Assembly: GCA_900100835.1 (NCBI GenBank)
Contig: FNCM01000003.1
Coordinates: 1 to 64,000 of the forward strand
Reading direction: 5' to 3'
Origin: Selenomonas sp. WCT3
Lineage (GTDB): Bacteria > Bacillota > Negativicutes > Selenomonadales > Selenomonadaceae
DNA length: 64,000 nucleotides
The notes beneath the pieces were generated by a model. It saw only the letters and a program-made list of their open reading frames with translations. It made no database searches and was not told where the DNA came from. Positions 18,045 to 26,476 of the stretch are shown piece by piece. Positions within the stretch are counted from its first letter, which is position 1. Each line of letters opens with the position of its first letter. A program made the translations under genes and the position numbers.

Positions 18045-19112
18045 ATGGCTTATAAGATTACGGTAATTCCGGGAGACGGCATTGGCAAAGAAATCACCGA
18101 TTCGGCTGTAGCCGTTTTAAAGAAAGCCGATGAGAAGTTTGGTCTGGGGCTCTCCTTTGATTATCACGATGCCGGCGGCACGGCCTACGATAAATTTGGT
18201 ACGCCGTTGCCAAAGGAAACCATCGATGCCTGTAAGGCGTCGGATGCAGTGCTGTTTGGCGCTGTGGGCGGCGACAAATGGGACAATGTGGATCCGGCCC
18301 TTCGCCCGGAGAAGGCAATCCTTGGCCTGCGCAAGAACTTGGATCTCTATGCCAACCTGCGCCCGGTCAAAGTGGCCGATGCTCTGGTGGATTATTCCCC
18401 CCTTAAACCAGAGCTGGTAAAAGGCGTGGATCTGGTTATTGTGCGTGAGCTGGTGGGGGGGATCTATTTCGGCGAAAAATGCGAATCGGAGCAGCACAAT
18501 GGTGCGGAACGCGCTTGGGATTTGGAGAATTATTCCGTTCCCGAGGTGGAGCGCATCGCGAAGCTCGCTTTTGAGACGGCGAAACTGCGCCGCGGAAAAG
18601 TTACGTCGGTGGATAAGGCAAATGTGCTGGCCACGTCCCGTCTCTGGCGCCGTACGGTGGGCAAAGTGGCAGAAAACCATAAGGATGTGGAGCTTAACAA
18701 CCTCTACGTCGATAACTGTGCCATGCAGCTGGCAATTCGTCCCACTCAGTTTGATGTAATCGTAACGGGCAATCTGTTTGGGGATATCCTCTCTGATGAA
18801 GCGGCGGTGGTGGGGGGGTCCATTGGCATGATGCCATCCGCATCCATCGGTACCTGCACGAGCCTTTACGAGCCGATTCACGGCAGTGCGCCGGACATTG
18901 CTGGCAAGGGCATTGCCAACCCCATGGGAACGATTCTATCGGCGGCAATGCTGCTACGATATTCCCTTCATGAGGAGGCCGCTGCCAAGGCCATTGAGGC
19001 TGCGGTGGATAAGGCCTTGGCAGATGGTTATCGCACGCCGGATCTCTGGAAAGAAGGATTTTCGAAGGCAAATACCGAAGAGATTACACGGGTAATCTGC
19101 GAGCGGATTTAA
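18045..19112 (+). CDS. leuB: 3-isopropylmalate dehydrogenase
   Basis: NAD-dependent oxidative decarboxylase of the leucine pathway. The start VIPGDGIGKEI, the substrate-binding RKNLDLYANLRPV segment, VRELVGGIYFG, and NLFGDILSDEAAVVGGSIGMMPSAS are all conserved; the last contains the metal-binding Asp residues. At 355 aa the length is normal. AAGGAG precedes ATG 18045. leuA and ilvD, needed to complete the pathways, are not in this window. Confidence 0.97.
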   Translation: MAYKITVIPGDGIGKEITDSAVAVLKKADEKFGLGLSFDYHDAGGTAYDKFGTPLPKETIDACKASDAVLFGAVGGDKWDNVDPALRPEKAILGLRKNLDLYANLRPVKVADALVDYSPLKPELVKGVDLVIVRELVGGIYFGEKCESEQHNGAERAWDLENYSVPEVERIAKLAFETAKLRRGKVTSVDKANVLATSRLWRRTVGKVAENHKDVELNNLYVDNCAMQLAIRPTQFDVIVTGNLFGDILSDEAAVVGGSIGMMPSASIGTCTSLYEPIHGSAPDIAGKGIANPMGTILSAAMLLRYSLHEEAAAKAIEAAVDKALADGYRTPDLWKEGFSKANTEEITRVICERI

Positions 19113-19151
19113 GTCTTCCTCACTGGGGGTAGGCTGTTAGGAGGCGATCGT

Positions 19152-20816
19152 TTGAAAGGTGCACAAGCAGTAGCGGCCTGCCTCAAGGAGCAGGGCGTTA
19201 CCACGGTTTTCGGATACCCCGGCGGCATGATTTTGCCGCTATACGATGCGTTTTACGATGACAAAGATATCCAGCAGGTGCTGGTAACCCATGAGCAAAA
19301 TGCGGCTCATGCCGCAGATGGTTATGCCAGGGCTTCAGGGAAAGTCGGCGTCTGCATTGCCACATCAGGCCCGGGGGCGACGAACCTCGTAACGGGAATT
19401 GCCACGGCCTTTATGGATTCTATTCCGCTGGTGGCGATTACCGGCCAGGTCGATACGACCTTGCTGGGCAAGGATGCCTTCCAGGAGACGGATATTCTGG
19501 ATGTCACCATGCCCATCACGAAACACAATTACAAGGTAAAGGATGCCCGTCAGTTGGTGCCGACCATTCGCGAAGCCTTTAAGCTGGCCCGCCAGGGGCG
19601 GCCGGGGCCCGTGCTGGTGGATGTGCCGCGGGATTTGTTCTTTGCCGAGGTAGAGTATAGGGCTCTGGCGTCAGCGGAAAAGCGGCAGGGGGAACCGGAT
19701 GCGGATTTTCTGATTTGTGCCGCTGAGGCAGCAGGAGAAATCCTTCGCGCCAAACATCCCGTGGTTATCGTGGGGGGCGGCGTCATTTCGGCCGGAGCAT
19801 CGGCTGAGGTCATTGCCTTTGTAGAAAAATTCCACTTACCCGTGGTACATACCTTGATGGGGCTGGGGGCAATCCCCAGTTCCCATCCTCAGTCCTTGGG
19901 CTTTGCCGGAATGCACGGCGAAAAAGCCGCCAACCATGCAATTGCCGCCGCTGACTTGGTGGTGGCAATCGGCAGTCGTTTCGGTGACCGCCAGACGGGA
20001 AACCTCAAGAAATACACCCAGGATACGAAGTTCATCCACATCGACATCGATCCGGCGGAGATTGACAAGAATGTGCGCAATACCTTAGGATTGGCTGGTG
20101 ATATGAAAAAGATACTGGCCTTGCTCATGCGCCATGAGCCCCGCGGTGACCTTAGCGATTGGTGGGCGAAAATCCGCAAATGGAAGGAATCCTACGAATA
20201 CGATTATCATCTGAACCGTCTGACGGTGCCCTGGGCCATGCACCAAGTAGCCGTCAGTACCAAGGGCAAATCCTATGCCTATGCCACCGATGTGGGGCAG
20301 CATCAGATGTGGGCGGCGCTTCACCTTCGCGTGGAGGAACCGCGGACATGGCTGACTTCTGGCGGCTTGGGAACCATGGGCTTCGGCCTGCCGGCAGCGA
20401 TGGGGGCACAGCTTTCTTATGGCAACAGCCGGCGGGTTATCCATGTGGCCGGCGATGGCGGCATCAAGATGACCGGCAATGAGTACTATACCATTGCCCG
20501 GCTGCAGCTGCCGATTATTTCCCTAATCGTGAACAACACGAGTCTGGGCATGATTCGCCAGCTCCAAAAGGTCATGTACAAGGAGCGCTACATCGCCTGT
20601 GAGTTCGACTATCCCATGGACTATGTCGCCTATGCGCGAAGCTTTGGCATCGAAGCTGAGAGCGTATCCACCCAGGAGGAATTTGCTGAGGCTTTGCAGA
20701 GGGCTTTAGAGGATAAAGAGCATCCCCGGGTTATTGTGCTTAATGTCTGGCGGAGTTTTGTGGAGCCCATGATAAAGGGCGGCGCCCGCATTGACGAGTT
20801 CGTTGAATTTAAATAA
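19152..20816 (+). CDS. ilvB: Acetolactate synthase catalytic (large) subunit
   Basis: The ThDP-dependent enzyme condenses two pyruvates, or pyruvate and 2-ketobutyrate. Domains follow the family order: ThDP PYR domain with the catalytic Glu in THEQNAAHAADGYAR (near residue 46), central FAD-binding domain, and ThDP PP domain with the GDGGIKM...N metal motif near residue 435. At 554 aa it is normal. The start is TTG 19152 with AGGAGGCG eight bases upstream. It ends the operon, separated from its small subunit gene by ilvC and leuCDB. Confidence 0.95.
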   Translation: MKGAQAVAACLKEQGVTTVFGYPGGMILPLYDAFYDDKDIQQVLVTHEQNAAHAADGYARASGKVGVCIATSGPGATNLVTGIATAFMDSIPLVAITGQVDTTLLGKDAFQETDILDVTMPITKHNYKVKDARQLVPTIREAFKLARQGRPGPVLVDVPRDLFFAEVEYRALASAEKRQGEPDADFLICAAEAAGEILRAKHPVVIVGGGVISAGASAEVIAFVEKFHLPVVHTLMGLGAIPSSHPQSLGFAGMHGEKAANHAIAAADLVVAIGSRFGDRQTGNLKKYTQDTKFIHIDIDPAEIDKNVRNTLGLAGDMKKILALLMRHEPRGDLSDWWAKIRKWKESYEYDYHLNRLTVPWAMHQVAVSTKGKSYAYATDVGQHQMWAALHLRVEEPRTWLTSGGLGTMGFGLPAAMGAQLSYGNSRRVIHVAGDGGIKMTGNEYYTIARLQLPIISLIVNNTSLGMIRQLQKVMYKERYIACEFDYPMDYVAYARSFGIEAESVSTQEEFAEALQRALEDKEHPRVIVLNVWRSFVEPMIKGGARIDEFVEFK

Positions 20817-20898
20817 CAACTCCATATAAAAGAAGGAAAATCATCTCGGTTTGTTGTATAATATTAAAGATACAATGAATTTCGGAGGTGATTTTCTT

Positions 20899-21771
20899 TT
20901 GATAAAAAAGGGAATAATACTGGCAGGCGGTTCGGGGACACGGCTCTATCCGCTCACAAAAGTTGTCTCCAAGCAGCTGATGCCGGTATACGATAAGCCA
21001 ATGATATATTATCCGCTAAGCACCTTGATGCTGGCGGGGATTAACGACATCCTGATTATCACGACGCCGGAGGACCAGGAGCTGTTCCGGCAGCTGTTAG
21101 GGGACGGCCGCCAGCTGGGAATCCAGATATCCTATGCGGTTCAGCCAAGTCCCGATGGTTTGGCCCAGGCCTTCTTGATTGGTGAGGAGTTCATCGGTGG
21201 TGAAGCCTGTGCGCTGATTCTCGGCGACAACATCTTTTATGGCTCGGACCTGGCACAGGCCATGCAACGGGCGGCTGCACTTGATGAAGGTGCGACGGTA
21301 TTTGCTTATTATGTTTCAGATCCGGAACGCTATGGCGTGGTGGAATTTGATGCTGAGGGAAAAGCCTTGAGTCTTGAGGAAAAACCAAAGGCACCAAAGT
21401 CGAACTATGCCGTTACGGGACTGTATTTTTACGACAAGGATATTGTCGATATCGCTAAGACCATCCGGCCATCGGCCCGGGGGGAATTGGAGATTACCGA
21501 TGTCAATAAGGTCTATCTGGAGCGTGGAACGCTGCAGGTGGAAAAGATGCGCCGCGGCTATGCTTGGTTGGACACCGGAACCCATGAATCCCTGCTGGAT
21601 GCTGGCGCCTTCGTGCGTACCATTCAGGCTCGGCAGGGCTTAAAGATTGCCTGTTTAGAAGAGATTTCCTATCGCATGGGGTATATCGATGCGGCCCAGG
21701 TGGAAAAATTGGCTCAGCCGTTGCTGAAAAATGAATACGGAAAATATTTGATTAATATGCTGAAAGAGTGA
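20899..21771 (+). CDS. rfbA: Glucose-1-phosphate thymidylyltransferase
   Basis: First enzyme of dTDP-rhamnose synthesis, making dTDP-glucose. The signature [18 protein letters not shown] is at residues 9-26 with [16 protein letters not shown] next, and the length is 290 aa as expected for RmlA. The start is TTG 20899, eight bases after GGAGGTG; longer readings add a non-homologous N-terminus. A weak promoter cannot be excluded in the 80-base gap after ilvB, which contains TATAAT at about 20859. It overlaps rfbC by four bases. Confidence 0.95.
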   Translation: MIKKGIILAGGSGTRLYPLTKVVSKQLMPVYDKPMIYYPLSTLMLAGINDILIITTPEDQELFRQLLGDGRQLGIQISYAVQPSPDGLAQAFLIGEEFIGGEACALILGDNIFYGSDLAQAMQRAAALDEGATVFAYYVSDPERYGVVEFDAEGKALSLEEKPKAPKSNYAVTGLYFYDKDIVDIAKTIRPSARGELEITDVNKVYLERGTLQVEKMRRGYAWLDTGTHESLLDAGAFVRTIQARQGLKIACLEEISYRMGYIDAAQVEKLAQPLLKNEYGKYLINMLKE

Positions 21772-22343
21772 AAGAATTGAAAGCAACAGAAACAAAATTA
21801 AAAGGCGTGTTTGTGCTGGAACCTCAGGTGTTCGGTGACGAGCGCGGCTGGTTTATGGAGAGCTGGTCTCAGCGCAAGATGGAAGAGGCTGGCATAAAGG
21901 TGGACTTTGTGCAGGACAACCAATCCTTCTCAGCGCAGAAGGGAACGCTTCGCGGTCTTCATTACCAGCTGAATCCAAAATGCCAGGCCAAGCTTCTTCG
22001 CTGTACTCGCGGCAAGATTTTTGATGTGGCGGTCGATATCCGCAAGGGGTCGCCACAGTACGGCCAGTGGGTAGGGGTTGAGCTCTCGGCTGAGAACAAG
22101 AAACAGCTCTTCATCCCTCGGGGATTTGCCCATGGTTTCATTACCTTGACCGATGATGTAGAAGTACAGTACAAGGCTGACAATTACTATGCACCGGAAT
22201 GTGATGGCAATATCCGTTGGGACGACCCGGATATTGGGGTAGCGTGGCCAATCGAGCCGGTCATTTTGTCCGACAAGGATAAGAAAGCCCCAACGCTCAA
22301 GGAAAGAGCAGCAAATCACCTCAACTTTGTGTATGAGGATTGA
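21768..22343 (+). CDS. rfbC: dTDP-4-dehydrorhamnose 3,5-epimerase
   Basis: Cupin-fold epimerase of the dTDP-rhamnose pathway. [15 protein letters not shown] near residues 23-37, the catalytic His in LRGLHYQ (near 65) and [10 protein letters not shown] near 120 are present, and the 191-aa length is usual. The GTG start at 21768 overlaps the rfbA stop (GTGA); a TTG at 21777 is an alternative, as the ribosome site is weak. The gene order rfbA-rfbC-rfbB lacks rfbD. Confidence 0.94.
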   Translation: MKELKATETKLKGVFVLEPQVFGDERGWFMESWSQRKMEEAGIKVDFVQDNQSFSAQKGTLRGLHYQLNPKCQAKLLRCTRGKIFDVAVDIRKGSPQYGQWVGVELSAENKKQLFIPRGFAHGFITLTDDVEVQYKADNYYAPECDGNIRWDDPDIGVAWPIEPVILSDKDKKAPTLKERAANHLNFVYED

Positions 22344-22361
22344 TAGGAAAGAGGTAATGAT

Positions 22362-23405
22362 ATGAATATCGTAGTAACTGGTGGAGCCGGTTTTATCGGT
22401 TCGAATTTTGTGTATTATATGCTCAAGAAGCATCCCGCGGACAAGATTATCTGCTATGATAAGCTCACCTATGCCGGGAATCTGGAGACGCTGGAAAAGG
22501 CACTGACGAAGGAAAACTTCAAGTTTATCCGTGGGGATATTGCTGACCGCACCCAGGTCTATAAGATGTTCGAGACGGAAAAACCGGATATCGTCGTAAA
22601 TTTTGCTGCCGAATCCCATGTGGACCGGTCAATCGAAAATCCGGAAATCTTTCTGCAGACCAATGTCATCGGTACTAGCGTGCTGTTAGATGCCTGCCGC
22701 AAGTACGGCATTGACCGCTATCATCAGGTATCGACAGATGAGGTCTATGGTGATCTTCCTCTGGACCGTCCGGATCTGTTCTTTACGGAGACGACGCCGC
22801 TTCATACGTCGAGCCCGTATTCTTCTTCGAAGGCTGGGGCAGATTTGTTGGTTCAGGCCTACCATCGCACCTACAAGATTCCAGTGACCATTTCCCGCTG
22901 CTCCAATAACTATGGTCCTTTCCACTTCCCGGAAAAGCTCATTCCGCTGATGATTATCAATGCGCTGTCGGATAAGAAGCTGCCGGTTTACGGGGATGGC
23001 CTCAACGTTCGTGATTGGCTCTATGTCGAAGACCACTGCGCAGCTATCGACCTCATCCTGCAGAAGGGAAAAGTCGGCGAGGTGTATAATATCGGCGGCC
23101 ATAATGAGCGTTCCAATATCGATGTGGTCAAAACCATTTTGAAGGAACTGGGCAAAGGCGAGGAAAACATCGAGTATGTAACGGACCGTAAGGGCCATGA
23201 CCGCCGTTATGCCATCGACCCCACCAAGATTCGCGAGGAACTGGGCTGGGAACCGACGACGAAGTTCGAGGACGGAATCAAGGAAACCGTAAAATGGTAT
23301 CTGGATAATCGCGATTGGTGGATGGGCATCATCAGCGGGGATTATCAGACCTATTATGAACGCATGTATGATACGCGAGCGAAATTGGAGTTCGCGAAAA
23401 TCTAA
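22362..23405 (+). CDS. rfbB: dTDP-glucose 4,6-dehydratase
   Basis: Extended SDR enzyme that makes dTDP-4-keto-6-deoxyglucose. The NAD-binding GGAGFIGSNFVYY is at residues 7-19, the STDEVYGD motif near 125, and the YSSSKAGADLL motif supplies the catalytic Tyr and Lys near 158-162. At 347 aa it is typical. GAAAGAGG lies upstream of ATG 22362. It is last in the rfbACB run; the final reductase RfbD is absent here, so the end product made from these genes alone is a 4-keto sugar. Confidence 0.95.
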   Translation: MNIVVTGGAGFIGSNFVYYMLKKHPADKIICYDKLTYAGNLETLEKALTKENFKFIRGDIADRTQVYKMFETEKPDIVVNFAAESHVDRSIENPEIFLQTNVIGTSVLLDACRKYGIDRYHQVSTDEVYGDLPLDRPDLFFTETTPLHTSSPYSSSKAGADLLVQAYHRTYKIPVTISRCSNNYGPFHFPEKLIPLMIINALSDKKLPVYGDGLNVRDWLYVEDHCAAIDLILQKGKVGEVYNIGGHNERSNIDVVKTILKELGKGEENIEYVTDRKGHDRRYAIDPTKIREELGWEPTTKFEDGIKETVKWYLDNRDWWMGIISGDYQTYYERMYDTRAKLEFAKI

Positions 23406-23425
23406 TCGTGTGTAAATTTTAAAAA

Positions 23426-23461
23426 TAAGGGGTTGACATGATGATGCCAACCCCTTATAAT
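23426..23461 (+). promoter_or_regulatory. Consensus tRNA promoter inside an inverted repeat
   Basis: TTGACA (23433-23438) and TATAAT (23456-23461) are both perfect and 17 bp apart. The same bases form an inverted repeat, TAAGGGGTTG against CAACCCCTTA (23426-23457), which probably also ends the rfb transcript, though only a weak T-rich tail follows. Confidence 0.8.
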
Positions 23462-23505
23462 ATTATCTGTTGACAGCAACAAGTTAATAAATAACGGAAC
23501 ATTCT

Positions 23506-23581
<76 letters not shown>

Positions 23582-23606
23582 TTTACAATGTTCGGTTTAT
23601 AACAAT

Positions 23607-23682
23607 GGGGGCGTAGCTCAGCTGGGAGAGCACCTGCCTTGCAAGCAGGGGGTCAGGAGTTCGATTCTCCTCGTCTCCACCA
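23607..23682 (+). tRNA. tRNA-Ala (TGC anticodon)
   Basis: A second alanine tRNA, 25 bases after the first and on the same transcript. The anticodon stem CCTGC/GCAGG encloses CTTGCAA, giving anticodon TGC. The T-arm is AGGAG-TTCGATT-CTCCT and CCA is encoded. Confidence 0.96.
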
Positions 23683-23693
23683 TCGAATGTAAC

Positions 23694-23731
23694 AGGACTT
23701 AGCAGATTGCTAAGTCCTTATTTTGTTTTTT
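23694..23731 (+). terminator. Terminator of the tRNA-Ala pair
   Basis: AGGACTTAGCA and TGCTAAGTCCT form an 11-bp perfect stem with a GATT loop, followed by a T-rich stretch. Confidence 0.9.
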
Positions 23732-23761
23732 ATTTACCTTGCTGATATAATCAGAAAATTA

Positions 23762-23790
23762 TTGACTTTCTCAAAATGGCGCGCTATAAT
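23762..23790 (+). promoter_or_regulatory. Sigma-A promoter of the guaB leader RNA
   Basis: TTGACT (23762-23767) and TATAAT (23785-23790) with a 17-bp spacer. Transcription should begin near 23797, 350 bases before the guaB start codon. Confidence 0.85.
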
Positions 23791-23796
23791 AGAACC

Positions 23797-23997
23797 AAAT
23801 AAAGGAACTGATTATTCTGAAAAGGTAATAGCTAGCCAACGGAGAGTCAGCTTCCTAAAGTGTACACGAGCTGATTAAGGAGGGGAGTCCGATGGGCCCG
23901 TAAGAGTACCCAAAAGGTAACCAAATGAAGACGAAAAAAGTAAATCGAGACGAATAGCAGTCAATGGATGAAACACATCATTGGCTGCTATTTTTGT
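23797..23997 (+). ncRNA. Structured leader RNA with terminator/antiterminator before guaB
   Basis: A unit of about 200 bases runs from the promoter to a strong terminator: 23953-23970 pairs with 23976-23992 (17 pairs, one bulge) followed by TTTTT. Near its 5' end AATAGC-TA-GCCAA (23827-23839) almost copies the terminator's 5' arm and can pair with its 3' arm (GCTATT 23987-23992, TTGGC 23981-23985; 11 bp), a classic antiterminator option. A further stem GTCAGCT/AGCTGAT (23846-23852, 23869-23875) and the segment GGGCCCG...TACCC lie between. No open reading frame fits. I compared it by eye with purine, c-di-GMP, SAM, cobalamin, M-box, Mn and T-box consensus features without a match. Confidence 0.6.
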
Positions 23998-24044
23998 ATT
24001 GACTGCATATATGTAATATTGTAAAGCGAACTGCAGTTTTGAGA

Positions 24045-24073
24045 TTGACACAGATTCGCAATTATATTAACAT
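24045..24073 (+). promoter_or_regulatory. Possible second promoter of guaB
   Basis: TTGACA (24045-24050) is followed 17 bp later by TAACAT (24068-24073), only a moderate -10. If active, it would let guaB be transcribed independently of the upstream leader. Confidence 0.45.
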
Positions 24074-24148
24074 ATATAACAATATACACAGGCACAGTGT
24101 ACTATTGCTTTAGGTAGATTCATAGGTATCAAGAAAGAAGGGGTTACG

Positions 24149-25657
24149 TTGGCATTCTATTTCAAAGAACCATCACACACTTTTGGCGAGTATTTGCTTG
24201 TTCCGGGATATTCTTCGGACAAATGTATTCCGAACAATGTATCGCTCAAAACTCCGCTGGTAAAGTTCAAAAAGGGTGAGGAGCCGAAAATCTCCATGAA
24301 CATCCCGATGACTTCTGCTATCATGCAGGCGGTTTCGAACGATAAGATGGCAATCGCACTCGCTCAGGAGGGTGGCGTATCCTTTATTTATGGTTCGCAG
24401 ACGATTGAAGAAGAAGCAGCGATGGTGGCTCGCGTTAAAAACTATAAATCTGGTTTTGTAAGTTCTGATTCCAATATCAAGCCGACTACGACGCTTGGTG
24501 AAATTCTGGAGCTCCTGCAGAAAACGAGTCATTCTACGATGGCCGTTACTGAGGATGGTACGCCAGACGGTAAACTGCTGGGTATCGTTACGAGCCGTGA
24601 CTATCGTGTTTCCCGCATGTCGCTGGATACGCAGGCCAAAGAATTCATGACCCCGTTTGATAAGCTGGTTTACGCAAAAGCTGAAGAAGTAACGACAATC
24701 AGCCAGGCCAATGACCTGATTTGGGAAAATAAGCTCAACATGCTGCCAATCGTTGATAAAAACCAGCACCTCCGTTACATGGTATTCCGCAAGGACTACA
24801 CCAGCGATAAGGAACATGAACTTCAGCTCATCGACAAAAATAAGCGCTACATCGTTGGTGCAGGTATCAACACCCGTGACTATGCCGAGCGCGTTCCGGC
24901 CCTCTTGAAGGCTGGTGCGGATGTACTCTGCATCGACTCCTCGGAAGGTTTTTCCGAGTGGCAGCGCATTACGCTGAAATACATCCATGAAAACTTTGGC
25001 GAAGATGTCAAAGTTGGTGCTGGCAACGTCGTTGACGGTGAAGGCTTCCGCTTCCTGGCTGAGGCTGGAGCAGACTTCATCAAAGTTGGTATCGGCGGCG
25101 GCTCCATCTGCATCACCCGTGAGACGAAGGGCATCGGCCGCGGCCAGGCTACGGCACTTATCGACGTTTGCCGTGAGCGCGATAAATACTACGAAGAGAC
25201 GGGCATTTATATCCCCATCTGCTCCGATGGCGGTATCGTTCATGATTATCACATGACGCTGGCACTGGCAATGGGCGCTGACTTCCTGATGCTGGGTCGT
25301 TATTTCTCCCGCTTCGACGAAAGCCCGACGGACAAGGTTAAGGTCAATGGCACCTACTACAAAGAGTATTGGGGTGAAGGTTCTAACCGTGCTCGCAACT
25401 GGATGCGCTATGACCTGGGCGGCGCTCGCAAGCTTTCTTTCGAAGAAGGCGTTGATTCCTATGTACCTTATGCCGGTCCTTTGAAGGACAACGTTCAGAC
25501 GACGCTGGCCAAGATTCGCAGCACCATGTGTAACTGTGGTTCCCTGAGCCTGCCGGAATTCCGCGACAAAGCAAAACTCACGCTGGTATCGGCTACGAGT
25601 ATTGTGGAGGGCGGTTCCCATGACGTCATCCTCAGAGACCGTCTGGGCCGTGAATAA
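24149..25657 (+). CDS. guaB: Inosine-5'-monophosphate dehydrogenase, trichomonad-like type
   Basis: IMPDH oxidises IMP to XMP with NAD, the committed step to GTP. The TIM barrel is interrupted by two CBS domains (about residues 95-215). The catalytic loop reads [18 protein letters not shown], with Cys near 321, and the mobile flap is [16 protein letters not shown]. These stretches, [20 protein letters not shown] and the ending STMCNCGSL match, from memory, Tritrichomonas foetus IMPDH far better than B. subtilis or E. coli GuaB (GPGSICTTR). At 502 aa the length also fits that type. The start is TTG 24149 after AAGGGG. Confidence 0.95.
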   Translation: MAFYFKEPSHTFGEYLLVPGYSSDKCIPNNVSLKTPLVKFKKGEEPKISMNIPMTSAIMQAVSNDKMAIALAQEGGVSFIYGSQTIEEEAAMVARVKNYKSGFVSSDSNIKPTTTLGEILELLQKTSHSTMAVTEDGTPDGKLLGIVTSRDYRVSRMSLDTQAKEFMTPFDKLVYAKAEEVTTISQANDLIWENKLNMLPIVDKNQHLRYMVFRKDYTSDKEHELQLIDKNKRYIVGAGINTRDYAERVPALLKAGADVLCIDSSEGFSEWQRITLKYIHENFGEDVKVGAGNVVDGEGFRFLAEAGADFIKVGIGGGSICITRETKGIGRGQATALIDVCRERDKYYEETGIYIPICSDGGIVHDYHMTLALAMGADFLMLGRYFSRFDESPTDKVKVNGTYYKEYWGEGSNRARNWMRYDLGGARKLSFEEGVDSYVPYAGPLKDNVQTTLAKIRSTMCNCGSLSLPEFRDKAKLTLVSATSIVEGGSHDVILRDRLGRE

Positions 25658-25700
25658 TAGCTTTCCAATTGGACACCGTAATTACATATGGATTAATTCG

Positions 25701-25732
25701 GAACGGATTTCTTAGGAAATCCGTTCTTTTTT
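25701..25732 (+). terminator. Terminator of guaB
   Basis: GAACGGATTTC and GAAATCCGTTC form an 11-bp perfect stem with a TTAG loop and six T after it. Confidence 0.92.
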
Positions 25733-25798
25733 CATAGGAATTTCAAGAAAAGCAGGATATAATAGTAGTTAAGATAAAATTTTCGGGAGGCATTTACG

Positions 25799-26476
25799 AT
25801 GCGCGTACTTTTAGCAGAGGATGACAAGCGGCTGGGAAAGCTGATTCAATACATGCTGGAGCAGAATGATATCCAGGTAGAGTGGGTAACCAATGGCAAC
25901 GATATTTACGAATATGCCAAGTACAGTGACTACGATATTCTGGTGCTGGATTGGATGATGCCAGGGGTAACTGGCGTGGAAGCTTGCAGCCGCCTGCGCC
26001 ACGAAGGCTATGAGAAGGCAATCCTGATGCTGACGGCGCGCGATTCCGTGGAGGACCGCGTAACCGGCCTGGATGCTGGTGCCGATGACTATTTGGTAAA
26101 GCCCTTTGAATTTGCTGAACTGCTGGCGCGTCTGCGGGCTTTGGGCCGTCGCAGTACCCAGAAAATCCAGCAGGATGTGGTGGAAGTTGGCGATTTCACC
26201 TTGAACCGCACGGCAAAAGTTCTCAAGAAGAAGGACGATGTGATTCAGCTGTCCCCGCGGGAGTTTCAGATTTTCGACTTGCTGGCCCAGAACATCGGCA
26301 TCGTCGTTCCCCGGGATATTATTCTTGACCGCATTTGGGGCTTGGAATCGGATGTCAGCTCCAACAATATCGACTCGTATATGAAGATTTTGCGTAAAAA
26401 GCTTGACCTTGGTGATGGGGATACGATTATCAAGACGGTTCGTGGCGTTGGGTATAAGTTGGAGGCCCATAAGTAA
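25799..26476 (+). CDS. OmpR/PhoB-family response regulator
   Basis: The receiver domain (1-115) has the acidic pair E7/D8-D9, phosphoacceptor Asp51 (VLDWMMP), Thr79 and Lys101 (VKPFE). The winged-helix DNA-binding domain occupies about 130-224, with LSPREFQIFDLLAQN and the closing VRGVGYKLE typical of the family. The length of 225 aa is normal. GGGAGG precedes ATG 25799 and a TATAAT box lies at 25758. The sensor kinase gene starts on the last base of its stop codon. The regulated genes are unknown; a resemblance to QseB/CusR/ArlR-type regulators is generic. Confidence 0.93.
   Translation: MRVLLAEDDKRLGKLIQYMLEQNDIQVEWVTNGNDIYEYAKYSDYDILVLDWMMPGVTGVEACSRLRHEGYEKAILMLTARDSVEDRVTGLDAGADDYLVKPFEFAELLARLRALGRRSTQKIQQDVVEVGDFTLNRTAKVLKKKDDVIQLSPREFQIFDLLAQNIGIVVPRDIILDRIWGLESDVSSNNIDSYMKILRKKLDLGDGDTIIKTVRGVGYKLEAHK

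Noticed and set aside
23797..23997. Identification of the guaB leader as 6S RNA, SRP RNA or a purine riboswitch
   Set aside because: The ends do not pair as in 6S RNA, the SRP GGAAGCA-type core is missing and the conserved purine-riboswitch loop bases are absent.
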